DNA of 64,000 nt, from assembly GCF_011516655.1 (NCBI RefSeq), contig NZ_WOSV01000006.1:62001-126000 (forward strand), written 5' to 3'. Source of the stretch: Acetobacter thailandicus (GTDB lineage Bacteria; Pseudomonadota; Alphaproteobacteria; Acetobacterales; Acetobacteraceae). Every line of letters starts with the position of its first letter. The stretch's first letter is position 1. The position numbers and the translations under genes are program-made. Positions 33,240 to 42,192 of the stretch are shown here, one piece after another. Below the pieces are notes generated by a model that saw only the letters and a list, made by a program, of their open reading frames with translations, was not told the origin of the DNA and searched no databases.

Positions 33240-33800
33240 ATGCACGCCATTCCTTCCTCTTCTGATTTATCAGGTATGCTTTCTGCAAAGCATAGGGAAA
33301 ATTCATTAAAAAAAGATTTTCCTTTCAGAGGAGTATGTCGAAAAAGAAGGAAGCTTCCCTCTCATCATCCCCGGCAGTATGTGACAAAGCAGGATGTTAG
33401 TTTTTCTGCGTCCGGAGGTTGTGATGTGTCACCCCACAATGTGACAATTCCCCCTATGGTTGTATCCTCCGACTCTGTACCGCCTGATGCCGCCAGCCGC
33501 ATAGCTGCACGCTCATGCACGAGTGCTGCCCATGTGTGGCACATGGTGTCGCTGCGCCGTGCCGGTTTCTCTCTGCGTCAGATTGGCAGGCGCTCAGGCC
33601 GTTGTATGGAGGGCGTGCGCCAGGCCCTGATGCGCTACGAGCAGGCCCTGAACGAACTGCGTGACCCTGCCTCTGAGGAGGAGGGCGAGGAGCTTATGAT
33701 GTGCGGCATGTTTCGTGACCCTGAGCCGCTGCCTCCTGGCCACCCTGTGGCAATGCGCGGCCTGTGGCGCGGCCTTGAACACTGGAGGGATTTTGTATGA
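33240..33800 (+). CDS. Prophage early HTH protein
   Basis: 186 residues; AGGGA lies nine bases before the ATG. The first 70 residues are basic and low in structure; a likely HTH follows at about 101-135 (SLRRAGFSLRQIGRRSGRCMEGVRQAL) and an acidic end. Position opposite the repressor suggests a Cro- or CII-like regulator. If the second palindrome at 33427-33446 is an operator, the true start could instead be ATG 33456, which would leave the HTH intact. The stop overlaps the next ATG as ATGA. Confidence 0.6.
   Translation: MHAIPSSSDLSGMLSAKHRENSLKKDFPFRGVCRKRRKLPSHHPRQYVTKQDVSFSASGGCDVSPHNVTIPPMVVSSDSVPPDAASRIAARSCTSAAHVWHMVSLRRAGFSLRQIGRRSGRCMEGVRQALMRYEQALNELRDPASEEEGEELMMCGMFRDPEPLPPGHPVAMRGLWRGLEHWRDFV
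33427..33446 (+). promoter_or_regulatory. Second operator-like palindrome
   Basis: TGTCAC (33427-33432) and GTGACA (33441-33446), perfect 6-base arms with an 8-base gap; a further TGTGACA lies near 33381. These share the GTGAC/TCACA core of the palindrome at 33154-33167, so may be weaker sites for the same repressor. It lies inside the predicted early gene. Confidence 0.4.
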
Positions 33801-34573
33801 GCCGGCGCCGGTGGTCAAAATTCTGGTGGCAGGATTATGAGCAGGATGCCGCTTTGCGCCTGTGTTCGCTTGCTGCCCAGGGGTTATGGATGCGCCTGCT
33901 TTGCCTGATGCACGAGGCGGAGCCTTATGGCCATCTGTGCCTTAACGGGCAGCCTTTGCAGCCGCGGCAGCTTGCGGTGATGACGGGTGTAGCAGCCCGC
34001 CAGGTGGTGCGTTTAATGGCAGAACTTGGCCAGGCTGGTGTGTACAGCACCAGTGCTGAGGGCTGTGTGTTCAGCCGCCGTCTGGTGCGTGATCAGATTG
34101 CCTCTGAGCAGGGAACGGCCTGGGGGCGTACTGGTGGCAGCCCGGGATTAAAACGCAGTGCAGGCCAGGCCAGGGGGTTAACCCCCCCGCATATCCCCCA
34201 AGAAGCAGAGGCAGAAGCAGAGACAGATTCTCCCTTCACTACGTTCGGGCCGGAGGGCGATGCCCGTGAGCATCTTTTTATCAAAGGGGTAGCTATTGTG
34301 CAGCGTATGACAGGGCGCCCTGAGCGTGCTGTGCGTGTGCTGGTGGGCCGGTGGCTCAAAGTGCTGCATGACGATGCCGCCACCCTGAGTAGTGTGCTGT
34401 GCGAGTGCAGCCGCTTTCGCCCGGCCGAACCCGTCGCCTGGATAGAGGGTGCCCTGCGCCGCCGGCTTGAAAGCACGGTGTATCAGGGTGCGGTATGCAG
34501 CGTTACAGGCCGTCAGCCTCATGCCGTGCGTATGGATGCCTGGCGCAATGTGCCTGATATGGAAGGAATATAG
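33797..34573 (+). CDS. Phage replication initiator-like protein
   Basis: 258 residues. The N-terminus (KFWWQDYEQDAALRLCSLAAQGLWMRLLCLMHEAEPYGHL, quoted in parts: W-x-D, SLAAQGLWM) is typical of the replication/DnaD-like proteins found early in alphaproteobacterial prophages: a winged-helix that reads LAVMTGVAARQVVRLMAELG, then a linker with EAEAEAET, and a C-terminal helical part. Probably binds a phage origin or loads the host helicase. No origin repeat is evident. Start overlaps the previous stop (ATGA). Confidence 0.65.
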   Translation: MSRRRWSKFWWQDYEQDAALRLCSLAAQGLWMRLLCLMHEAEPYGHLCLNGQPLQPRQLAVMTGVAARQVVRLMAELGQAGVYSTSAEGCVFSRRLVRDQIASEQGTAWGRTGGSPGLKRSAGQARGLTPPHIPQEAEAEAETDSPFTTFGPEGDAREHLFIKGVAIVQRMTGRPERAVRVLVGRWLKVLHDDAATLSSVLCECSRFRPAEPVAWIEGALRRRLESTVYQGAVCSVTGRQPHAVRMDAWRNVPDMEGI

Positions 34574-34577
34574 CACG

Positions 34578-35099
34578 ATGGAAATGATGTCTGGCGCCTT
34601 TGCGCGGTCAGCTCATGGCGTGCTGTCAGAGCAGGCTGTGGTTGCTGGTTATCAGCCCCCCTGTGCTGCATTGCGTGCGGCTTTTGCTGTGTGCCTGGCT
34701 GGTACACCCGTGCTGCGGCGTGATCTCTCCCCTGTGCTGATGGCTGAGCTTGAGCATTATGCAGCCTGGCTGCAGGCCGCACTGCAGCCCCCGTCAGAAT
34801 TGCTGGTGGCAGCATGGCTTAAAAAACTGGGGGGGCTGGTGACAAACCCGCCAGGGGGTGACAGTGCTGCGGCCCGGTGTGCCGCAATTTTTGAGGTGTG
34901 TGGCGAGCTTGCCGCCGGTGTGTGGAACCGCTCAGCCCGCATGGCATGGGTGCGCCAGCCCCCGCGTAATGACTATTATGCCGGGGCACGCTGGCCCAGC
35001 CCCAGCGAGCTTTATACGCTGCTTGTACCGTTTGACACCGCCCTGCGCCGTGATGCGGAGGGCTGCCGGAAGCTAATGAAGTCTTTAAAAAATCACTGA
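34578..35099 (+). CDS. Prophage protein, unknown
   Basis: 173 residues from ATG 34578, four bases after the replication gene stop; GGAAGGA lies upstream. Helical, Ala-rich, with a C-terminal section (PPRNDYYAGARWPSPSELYTLLVPFD) that looks folded. A family in alphaproteobacterial prophages places similar genes after the replication gene, perhaps as helicase-loader partner; this is inference. Confidence 0.55.
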   Translation: MEMMSGAFARSAHGVLSEQAVVAGYQPPCAALRAAFAVCLAGTPVLRRDLSPVLMAELEHYAAWLQAALQPPSELLVAAWLKKLGGLVTNPPGGDSAAARCAAIFEVCGELAAGVWNRSARMAWVRQPPRNDYYAGARWPSPSELYTLLVPFDTALRRDAEGCRKLMKSLKNH

Positions 35100-35138
35100 A
35101 ATTTAAATTATTTTTCTCATGAATAAGGAAAGATGATC

Positions 35139-35666
35139 ATGCCTGTTCAGACCGGATTTGTGGCACGCACGGATGAATTGAATGGCCCGACGGCGGAACG
35201 TCTGCAGCACTCTGATTTTATAACTACGTCTGCACCGGTGCGGGTGCTGCGCACTGTGCAGGCCTTGCTTCATGCCGGAGATATTACACAGTCAGCCGCT
35301 GATGCCGGAGAGAGATGGTATCAGAATTATGTATTCGGATACTGCAATTATACCGAATGGCCTGAAAATTTTCAGCGTGTTTCACTCACCCGCCATGACC
35401 AGGTGTCATGGCAGCTTTTGCGGGCTCAGGCTATGACACGGGTAACACTGGTGCGCGAGGCTCTGGGACTGTGCGCACACCAGCGCCTGCGTATGATGCT
35501 GGTTGACGAGCTGTCGTTTCGTGCAATGGGCAGCGCGCTGTTTCCTGCTTTGTCGGCCAGTTCTGCACAGCGCAAGGTAGCGGCACAATGTGCTTTGCTG
35601 CTTGAGCAGCTCGAAGCGTTTGAGGAAGTACAGCGTAAAGCTACAAAGGAGAAAAATAGTAATTAA
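35139..35666 (+). CDS. Prophage protein, unknown, helical
   Basis: 175 residues. AAGGAA stands seven bases before ATG 35139; the ATG at 35133 is too close to it. Mainly helical (VRVLRTVQALLHAG, GERWYQNYVFGYCNYTEW, QRLRMMLVDELSFRAMG), with a Lys-rich tail. Sits where late-control or packaging-initiation genes are often found, but no motif decides. From here the DNA becomes AT-rich up to the terminase region. Confidence 0.5.
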   Translation: MPVQTGFVARTDELNGPTAERLQHSDFITTSAPVRVLRTVQALLHAGDITQSAADAGERWYQNYVFGYCNYTEWPENFQRVSLTRHDQVSWQLLRAQAMTRVTLVREALGLCAHQRLRMMLVDELSFRAMGSALFPALSASSAQRKVAAQCALLLEQLEAFEEVQRKATKEKNSN

Positions 35667-35732
35667 AAATAAAATTGAATTTAAATTCAGAATATATATA
35701 GTATTTCTAAAGTAGATAACACAGGAGTTTTT

Positions 35733-35894
35733 ATGTCAGAAAAAAAAGAAAAAAATGACGAAAAAACAAATACTTCAAAGGTGAATGTTTCTTCGTCGGC
35801 TTCGTCCTCAACACTTCAGGGGAAGCCTGTGAATTGTATAGGAACGGAAAATTTTAAGGAGGATATCGAACAGATAATACGGCAAAACAAATAA
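35733..35894 (+). CDS. Small charged prophage protein (53 aa)
   Basis: An ORF of 53 residues, MSEKKEKNDEKTNTSKVNVS..., with AGGAG six bases before the ATG. Lys/Glu/Ser-rich first half, then a short helix (ENFKEDIEQIIRQNK). AT-rich and placed 13 bases from the end of the convergent membrane-protein gene, which has the same base bias. The good ribosome site is the main support. Function unknown; together the two may be a cargo (moron) pair. Confidence 0.55.
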   Translation: MSEKKEKNDEKTNTSKVNVSSSASSSTLQGKPVNCIGTENFKEDIEQIIRQNK

Positions 35895-35907
35895 GTCAGT
35901 TGCATAA

Positions 35908-36525
35908 TTACCGAGGGCAAGGGAAATAGTGATAAATAGCAAGTGATGAAAAATATAAAATAACACTGATAGCCAAAGCGCAAAGTGGTGCAGATGCAAG
36001 CAGTACCACTGCCAGGTTCTGACACCACTTTGCTTTTTTTGCTCCTTTTCTGCTTTTTGAAATACTTTCAAAATTAACCCTTAAAAGGTAATATTGTGCT
36101 TCAGCTAATGAAGATGTGAACATAGCAGGATTTTTAAAATCATCTTCTGTGGGTGAGGTTGCGCCCAGTGTTTGCGCCCATAGTCCGGCCGCGGCGCAGA
36201 TTGCTGATGCAGTCCACATTGCAAAAGATATTATTAAGAATGGTATAATAAACAGTAAAAAAGTGGAGGGAGAATTTTTATCTGTTCCCTGGATGATAAA
36301 AAAGAGCGCGCCAATTGCAGAAAGAGAAAAAGTGGATGATTGCGTTAAAACAGAAGCGCTTTTTGTATAAACAGCCCTTGTTCCTTCAATCGATTGTTTG
36401 TTGGCATCTTTTGTTGTTTCGAGATAAATTTTAAGTATTTTATTTATTTCGTCTGTTTCATCAGGTTTGTATGAATTGAAATCTATCCTGGGCCATTTAT
36501 CCTCTGTTTTTTTATTTGAGCTCAT
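35908..36525 (-). CDS. AT-rich membrane protein, prophage cargo
   Basis: 205 residues with AAGGAG eight bases before the ATG. A charged N-terminal helix (KILKIYLETTKDANKQSIEGTRA-like) precedes two apolar helices (about 75-92 and 95-120, LLFIIPFLIISFAMWTASAI) and a C-terminal pair (NLAVVLLASAPLCALAISVILYF). The plan of cytosolic helix plus paired membrane helices recalls SLATT-type membrane effectors, but no motif confirms it. Its strand is opposite to the structural operon and its GC is low, as usual for lysogenic-conversion genes such as superinfection exclusion. Confidence 0.65.
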   Translation of the reverse strand: MSSNKKTEDKWPRIDFNSYKPDETDEINKILKIYLETTKDANKQSIEGTRAVYTKSASVLTQSSTFSLSAIGALFFIIQGTDKNSPSTFLLFIIPFLIISFAMWTASAICAAAGLWAQTLGATSPTEDDFKNPAMFTSSLAEAQYYLLRVNFESISKSRKGAKKAKWCQNLAVVLLASAPLCALAISVILYFSSLAIYHYFPCPR

Positions 36526-36752
36526 TATGTTTCTCCTTTGCAGTATTTATAGAATCGAAATAATAAGAAAAAAACCTGTATATTAAATGGTTTTTATAAA
36601 TTGTTTTTCTTTTAATAAAAAAATTGTCTGCGCGCGTGGTCAGGCTTATCTCTCAGGCATCATCACAAAAAAACTGCCTGACGCAGCAGGCTCTGCCCCG
36701 GTCAGGTGGCCGGGCCTGCGCCGCTTTTTTCTTCTTTTTCAGGAGAGAACAG

Positions 36753-37166
36753 ATGATATCACATTCTGCTTCCTGTGCAGGTCAGCTGGCTGTGGGGCAT
36801 GTCGTGCTCTCGGCTGCAACCTGCTGGGTTATTATGCAAAAACGCGGCCAGTCTGTGTTGCTGTGCCCGGTGCTTGCAGCTCCGCTGACCCGCCACCGTG
36901 CTGACCTTATGCTGCCACCATCTGTTGTGCCGGTGCCAGGCTGTGGTGAGGGCGCGCTGATACGATGCCGCCCTGTATGGCGTAAGCATAGCCGGGGGCT
37001 GGTTAAAGTCGCATCGTTGCCGCAGGCTTTTATCAGTCATATGCAGGCTGCTCTCAGAACTGAGATACTGTGTCAGCATTCTGAAGATGAGTCAGGCAGG
37101 TCGCAGCCGCGGCCTTATATGCTTTCATCTTATAAAAAACACAAAAATTATATGACATTTTCATGA
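36753..37166 (+). CDS. Prophage protein before the terminase, unknown
   Basis: 137 residues; AGGAG seven bases before ATG 36753. The first third is apolar and Cys-bearing (GHVVLSAATCWVIMQK), the rest basic with an Arg/Lys-rich tail (SSYKKHKNYMTF). No family recognised. It ends 6 bases before the small terminase gene, so is probably the first gene of the late operon. Confidence 0.5.
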   Translation: MISHSASCAGQLAVGHVVLSAATCWVIMQKRGQSVLLCPVLAAPLTRHRADLMLPPSVVPVPGCGEGALIRCRPVWRKHSRGLVKVASLPQAFISHMQAALRTEILCQHSEDESGRSQPRPYMLSSYKKHKNYMTFS

Positions 37167-37172
37167 GGGATT

Positions 37173-37469
37173 ATGCCCCGTAAGCCTGTAGTCAGAGCTC
37201 TGTCGCAGGGGGAGGCCCCGGCCGCGCCCGCACGGCGGCGCAGGGTGCGCTCGACCGAGACCCCGCTTGATATTTTTCTGCGCATTATGCGTGGTGATGA
37301 CACTGTGACCGACCGCCAGTTTGAAGCTGCAAAAGTAGCGGCACCTTATGTGCACCCTAAACTGACCGGCATGTCGGTCAGCGCGGTGATGTGTAAAGGG
37401 GCAGAAGAATATTCAGATGAAGAGCTCACGCATCTTATACAGTCATGTGCGGCAGGCAGTTCGCGATGA
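37173..37469 (+). CDS. Terminase small subunit-like protein
   Basis: 98 residues: basic Pro/Ala-rich start, then ETPLDIFLRIMRGDDTVTDRQ and FEAAKVAAPYVHPKL, a pattern found in small proteins directly before the large terminase in many alphaproteobacterial prophages. It would bind phage DNA to start packaging. Shorter than classical TerS (about 150-180 residues), so it may lack the oligomer core. Overlaps the large subunit by 53 bases. Confidence 0.6.
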   Translation: MPRKPVVRALSQGEAPAAPARRRRVRSTETPLDIFLRIMRGDDTVTDRQFEAAKVAAPYVHPKLTGMSVSAVMCKGAEEYSDEELTHLIQSCAAGSSR

Positions 37470-38859
37470 GCTGACCAGCAGGGCAGAAGCCCGCGCAGGG
37501 CTTGAGGCATTTACACGTTGCACAATGGCTGGTTACCGGTGCGGGGCGCATCATCGTCTGTTATGTGCCAGACTTGATGCCGTTGCACGGGGTGAGATCA
37601 CCCGGCTGATGGTGTTTATGCCCCCCCGGCATGGCAAATCTGAGCTGATAAGCAGGCGTTTTCCGGCGTGGTATCTGGGGCAGTACCCTGACAGGCAGGT
37701 GATCTGTGCGGCGTATAGCGCCACTCTCGCCCAGGACTTCGGGCGCACGGTGCGTAATCTTGTGGCTTCACCAGGGTTTACAGCATTGTTTCCCGCTGTC
37801 AGCCTGGCGGCAGACAGTGCAGCACGTGACACCTGGCATACTGCGGCGGGGGGCAGTTATACTGCAACCGGCACCGGAGGCGGGCTGACCGGGCGCGGTG
37901 CTCATCTTGCTCTGATTGATGACCCGGTAAAAGACCGTCAGGAGGCTGAAAGCCCCTTACGTCGTCAGGCTGTGTGGGAGTGGTATCGTTCAGTGTTGCG
38001 TACCCGGCTTATGCCGGGTGGTGCTATAGTGCTGGCCATGACCCGCTGGTCACCTGATGATCTGGCCGGGCGTTTGCTGGCTGATATGAAAAATGGCACG
38101 GGTGAGGCGTGGGAGGTGCTCTCGCTGCCCGCTATGGCGGAGGAGCAGGAAACCCCTGATGCGCTCGGGCGTCTGCCAGGTGCGGTGCTGTGGCCCGAGG
38201 CCTTTGCGCCTCAGGCGCTGCATGATCTGCGCCTGGCTGTGGGGGAGCGTGAGTGGAGCGCTCTTTACCAGCAGCGGCCAGTGCCGGCTGAGGGGCATTT
38301 GTTCAGCACAGCTCTGATGACGGTGCATGATGCTCTGCCAGCACAGGGGCAGAGCGTGCGGCGGTGGGATTTAGCTGCGACAACCCGCAACAGGTCTGAC
38401 TGGACAGCGGGAGTGAAAATGACCCGCCTGCCAGATGGTCGCTATGCTGTGGCTGATGTTGTGCGCCTGCGCGGAGACCCCGCTCAGGTTGAGGCGGCTT
38501 TGCTGGCCACAGCCTCGCAGGATGGAGCGGCCACTGAGATTATTCTGCCCCAGGACCCCGGGCAGGCGGGTGTGGCACAGGTGCGCTATCTGGCCGGGCG
38601 CCTGGCGGGGTATCGGGTGCGGGCTGTGCGTGAAACGGGCGATAAAGCCACACGGGCGGCCCCTTTTGCCGCACAGGTCAATGCGGGCAATGTTCTTGTT
38701 CAGCGCGCCCCCTGGACGGCACATTTTTTAGAGGAGCTGTCGCTTTTTCCTGCCGGCGGGCATGATGACCAGGTGGATGCAGCTGCCGGGGCTTTTGCTG
38801 CCCTGGCTGGCACAGTCGCACTGCCTCAGTTCAGCCCTGCTTTCCTCTCTCATATCTGA
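37417..38859 (+). CDS. terL: Phage terminase large subunit
   Basis: 480 residues. ATPase half: Walker A PPRHGKS (69-75), Walker B LALIDDP (164-170), coupling region AMTRWSPDD (207-215). Nuclease half, RNase H fold: first Asp318 in RRWDLAAT and the late HDDQVDA (about 449-455). All packaging and cutting residues look intact. The protein cuts and pumps DNA into the procapsid. The start overlaps the small subunit; a GTG at 37444 is an alternative. Directly after it, where the portal should be, the phage order is broken by two unrelated genes. Confidence 0.95.
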   Translation: MKSSRILYSHVRQAVRDELTSRAEARAGLEAFTRCTMAGYRCGAHHRLLCARLDAVARGEITRLMVFMPPRHGKSELISRRFPAWYLGQYPDRQVICAAYSATLAQDFGRTVRNLVASPGFTALFPAVSLAADSAARDTWHTAAGGSYTATGTGGGLTGRGAHLALIDDPVKDRQEAESPLRRQAVWEWYRSVLRTRLMPGGAIVLAMTRWSPDDLAGRLLADMKNGTGEAWEVLSLPAMAEEQETPDALGRLPGAVLWPEAFAPQALHDLRLAVGEREWSALYQQRPVPAEGHLFSTALMTVHDALPAQGQSVRRWDLAATTRNRSDWTAGVKMTRLPDGRYAVADVVRLRGDPAQVEAALLATASQDGAATEIILPQDPGQAGVAQVRYLAGRLAGYRVRAVRETGDKATRAAPFAAQVNAGNVLVQRAPWTAHFLEELSLFPAGGHDDQVDAAAGAFAALAGTVALPQFSPAFLSHI

Positions 38860-38887
38860 AGGGGAGCAGGGCAGGGCGGCCTGGTGC

Positions 38888-39958
38888 TTACTGTGCGTGT
38901 TCGCTCCCGGCCTGTGCGGCCCCCTCACGCAGGGCGCGCTGGCGTTCTCTTTCCTCTTTACGGGCACGGTGCTTTTTGGCACGTACCTCAGCCATTTTGG
39001 CACCCAGATGCGCCTCGCCGCGCTGCTCTGCCAGGTGGGTCTGGCGTTCGCGCTCAGCATAGCGGGCACGCTGTTTGTCGGTTCTGTCTTTATGGCAGTG
39101 CGGGCAGCAGATGCCGGCCTCATAAAGCGGAGAGGCAAGGTCATCTTCATCCAGCGGGGCACGGCAGGCATGGCACAGAGTCAGGTTGCCTGGTTCAAGT
39201 CCGTGGCGCACGGTTACGCGCTGGTCAAACACAAAACATTCACCCTCCCACAGGCTTTCTTCCTGCGGCATGGTTTCAAGATATTTTAAAATGCCACCTT
39301 TGAGGTGATAGACCTCATTCAGGCCTTCAGCTTTGGCAAAGGCGGTTGATTTTTCGCAGCGAATTCCTCCGGTGCAGAACATGGCAATGCGTGGTTTGCG
39401 GCCTTCGGCCTCAAGGGCTTCGCGTTTGTCACGCAGCCACTGAGGAAACTCGCGAAAGGTTTTAATGTCAGGGTCAATCGCCCCTTTAAACGTGCCAACA
39501 GCCACCTCGTAGTCGTTGCGGGTGTCTATCAGCACGGTGTCGGGGTCACTGAGCAGCGCGTTCCATTCTTTCGGGTCGAGATAAGTACCGACTTCAGAGC
39601 GCGGGTCGAGGTCTGGCACACCCATCGTCACGATTTCAGCCTTGAGGCGCACTTTCATGCGCAGGAAGGGCATGGCGGGGGCACGTGAGAATTTGACTTC
39701 AATTTCGGCACAGCCTGGCAACGTGCGGATATGCGCTAAAACGGCTTCAATACCTTCGTCTGTGCCGGCAATAGTGCCGTTAATGCCTTCGCGTGCAAGC
39801 AGCAGAATACCTTTTACACCCTGCGCATCGCATACGGCGCGCAGGGGCGCACGCAGGGCCTCTGCATTTTCAAAAGGGGTAAAGCGGTAAAGAGCCGCGA
39901 CACGAAAAGGGAGAGATTCGGTGTGAGTGTCGGGGGCAGAAGGTGTGTTCGTCATCAT
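38888..39958 (-). CDS. trhO: tRNA uridine(34) hydroxylase TrhO (rhodanese family)
   Basis: 356 residues from ATG 39958. Acylphosphatase-like N-terminal domain, a rhodanese domain with active-site CTGGIRCEK (195-203), and a C-terminal zinc-binding part (CHAC, CCPHC) followed by a long basic helix. The enzyme makes 5-hydroxyuridine at position 34 of tRNA in an oxygen-dependent reaction, the first step to cmo5U/mo5U. It is a cellular gene, on the opposite strand, lying between terL and the portal gene of the prophage. The last 70 residues ([16 protein letters not shown]...) are longer and more charged than in E. coli YceA. Confidence 0.92.
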   Translation of the reverse strand: MMTNTPSAPDTHTESLPFRVAALYRFTPFENAEALRAPLRAVCDAQGVKGILLLAREGINGTIAGTDEGIEAVLAHIRTLPGCAEIEVKFSRAPAMPFLRMKVRLKAEIVTMGVPDLDPRSEVGTYLDPKEWNALLSDPDTVLIDTRNDYEVAVGTFKGAIDPDIKTFREFPQWLRDKREALEAEGRKPRIAMFCTGGIRCEKSTAFAKAEGLNEVYHLKGGILKYLETMPQEESLWEGECFVFDQRVTVRHGLEPGNLTLCHACRAPLDEDDLASPLYEAGICCPHCHKDRTDKQRARYAERERQTHLAEQRGEAHLGAKMAEVRAKKHRARKEERERQRALREGAAQAGSEHAQ

Positions 39959-40235
39959 GACAGCATCCGGTATCAGGGATTGCAGTCCGGTTAGAGGCAG
40001 CACAGGCCGGTTTATCACCGCAATCACGCGTTTGTTATATCGTGGCCTGCCAGGCAGGTCAGGCCAGATTTACTCCCTGTTTTGCCGGTGCTGCAAGTGG
40101 CATGGGGAGAAGTTTTGGCCTGAAAGGCTATTTTTTCTTTATAAATGCGTTCAGTAATATTTTTTTTCATAATGCCTGATAAAAGATTTATAGAGTAGGT
40201 TATGCCAGTCATTTGAGTCGCTAAGGAATCAGCAC

Positions 40236-40481
40236 GTGCAGGAACAGGACGAAGTTATTGCAGGGTACATCATTCAGCTTGAAGATGAGCAGGGTGAGTA
40301 TTCATTCTGGACACTCCATAGTGAGTGGGACGCTGAGCTTGATGAAGCCAGACTTTATGAAAATGAAGAAGACGCCACTGAGCAGGCAGAAAGTCTGCAG
40401 CAGAAAGAAAGCGGTGTTGTAACAGTCGAGCCTGTTTTTGAAGGCGACGAAGAAGACTGGGACGACGTAGACGAAGCCTGA
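40236..40481 (+). CDS. Small acidic protein, unknown function
   Basis: 81 residues, GTG start with AAGGA eight bases before it. Very acidic (VIAGYIIQLEDEQGEYSFW, then long Glu/Asp stretches and EEDWDDVDEA at the end). The first 30 residues resemble a beta-rich core, the rest is a charged helix. Host-like rather than phage-like; ends inside its own small terminator. Together with trhO it interrupts the phage late operon. Function not known. Confidence 0.6.
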   Translation: MQEQDEVIAGYIIQLEDEQGEYSFWTLHSEWDAELDEARLYENEEDATEQAESLQQKESGVVTVEPVFEGDEEDWDDVDEA

Positions 40482-40490
40482 GGGCTTTTT
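40474..40490 (+). terminator. Terminator overlapping the end of the acidic gene
   Basis: AAGCC (40474-40478), loop TGAG holding the stop codon, GGCTT (40483-40487), then TTT. Short stem but well formed; it would isolate this gene from the portal gene downstream, which therefore needs another promoter. Confidence 0.5.
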
Positions 40491-40638
40491 ATAGCAGGTC
40501 ACAGCGTTAAGCCTTATCGGGGCTGATGCGCTGATAAAGGGTCATTCATGCCGGTTTCCCGCGGGGGCTGGTGTGAGTGGCCCTTTTTTATTGGCCTGCG
40601 CCATGCCTCCATTATGCCAGCAAGGAAGAAAAAGGCTC

Positions 40639-42162
40639 ATGTCGCGAGTGTTATCATCAGGGCCTGCCGGCTTTTCTCTTTCCCGTCTTATGGGGGGGCG
40701 CACAAAGGCTGCCTGGGCGGCCGGGCAGTCAGACAGGCGCGAGCCATATCTGGGCAGCATGCCTCAGGCTGAACGCTTCAGGTCACAGCAGGGCAGGGGG
40801 CAGGGTGCTCCTTTCCCGCAGGATATGGCTCAGGCCCTGCGTGCTGCCGGGGGGCAGGCAGGTGCTGAACGCAGCGCCCTGTTTCGCCCCTATCAGCCGC
40901 CCGCAGGGGTGCGTGGCGGGGCAACACAGGCACATGACAGTGCTTTTTCCTCCTCCGCCATGCAGCCTGACTGGCTAACCCGCGCGCAGGCTGACGGCAC
41001 GGCTTTTCCGGGGTATCCGGTACTGGCAGAGCTGGCACAGCGGGCAGAATACCGCCACATGGTGGAAGTGATCGCCACTGAGTCCACGCGGGAGTGGATT
41101 GCCTTTCATGCCCGTGGTGGCACTGACAAACATGCCCGTATTGCAGAGCTTGAAGCAGAATTTACCCGCCTCGAGGTCCGTCAGGCCCTGCGCAGCATGG
41201 CCGAGTATGACGGTTATTATGGCATGGGGCTGCTTTATGCTGATACGGGGCAGAGCATAAATGAAACACCGCTGCTGCTCAGACCTGAGACCTTTCGTAA
41301 AGGCATGCTGCGTGCCCTCAGGGCGGTAGAGCCTGTGTGGACGATGGCAGACAGCTACTCCACCACAAACCCGCTGAGTGCTGATTTTTATGCCCCCACA
41401 CACTGGTGGGTGCAGGGGCAGCGTGTGCATAGCACGCGCCTGCTGCGGTTTGTTTCGCGCCAGGTGCCCGACCTGCTTAAACCGGCTTATAATTTTGGTG
41501 GTGTTTCATTAAGTCAGATGGCCCGCCCTTATGTTGAAAACTGGGTGCGTACCCGTCAGTCTGTCTCCGACCTGCTCAATGCGTTTTCGGTGGTTGCCCT
41601 CTCAACTGACATGACCGCCTACACCCAGGACCCGGAAGGGCTGCTGGGACGTGTGGAGGCCTTTAACCGTTTTCGCTCTAACCGTGGCACGTTTGTGCTC
41701 GATAAAGAGCGCGAAAAGCTTGACCTTCTGGCAGCCCCGCTTGCAGGGCTTGACCGCCTGCAGGCACAGGCACAGGAGCAGATGTGCAGCGTCGCTCAGG
41801 AGCCTCTGGTCAAATTTGCAGGCATTACACCAGCAGGCCTGAATGCTTCGGCGAAGGGAGAGATCAGGGTTTTTTATGACCGGATCAGCGCGTATCAGGA
41901 AAATACGTTCCGCCCTGCGCTGACCACCATCATGCATATGGCAATGCTCAGCCTGTGGGGTGAGACTGACCCCGATATCTCGTTCAGCTTTCGCAGCCTG
42001 TGGCAGATGGATGCCCGGACACAGGCCGATGTTGAAAAGACCCGCACCGAGATTGATGAGCGTAACATCCGGGCGGGTGTTGTGACCCCGGCAGAAGCCC
42101 GCCGCCGCACAGCGCATGACCCGTCAGGGCAGTATGCGGGTATTTCTGTCCCCCAGGGGTGA
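40639..42162 (+). CDS. Phage portal protein (DUF1073)
   Basis: 507 residues from ATG 40639; the open frame reaches back to 40573 without a good start. Pattern of the DUF1073 portal family: PVLAELAQRAEYRHMVEVIATE, GYYGMGLLYAD, THWWVQGQRVHSTRLLRFV, and the long helix near YVENWVRTRQSVSDLLNAFSV, ending with NIRAGVVTPAEARRR. The portal forms the dodecamer through which DNA enters the head. Intact and of normal length. A Gln/Gly-rich 80-residue N-terminal region is unusual. No Mu F-like minor head gene follows it. Confidence 0.9.
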   Translation: MSRVLSSGPAGFSLSRLMGGRTKAAWAAGQSDRREPYLGSMPQAERFRSQQGRGQGAPFPQDMAQALRAAGGQAGAERSALFRPYQPPAGVRGGATQAHDSAFSSSAMQPDWLTRAQADGTAFPGYPVLAELAQRAEYRHMVEVIATESTREWIAFHARGGTDKHARIAELEAEFTRLEVRQALRSMAEYDGYYGMGLLYADTGQSINETPLLLRPETFRKGMLRALRAVEPVWTMADSYSTTNPLSADFYAPTHWWVQGQRVHSTRLLRFVSRQVPDLLKPAYNFGGVSLSQMARPYVENWVRTRQSVSDLLNAFSVVALSTDMTAYTQDPEGLLGRVEAFNRFRSNRGTFVLDKEREKLDLLAAPLAGLDRLQAQAQEQMCSVAQEPLVKFAGITPAGLNASAKGEIRVFYDRISAYQENTFRPALTTIMHMAMLSLWGETDPDISFSFRSLWQMDARTQADVEKTRTEIDERNIRAGVVTPAEARRRTAHDPSGQYAGISVPQG

Positions 42163-42192
42163 TATGACATTACCCTTAAAGGAAAAAATCCT

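Noticed and set aside
38762-39289. Plus-strand frame spanning the end of terL and trhO
   Set aside because: Antisense to trhO, whose rhodanese active site and zinc motif are unmistakable.
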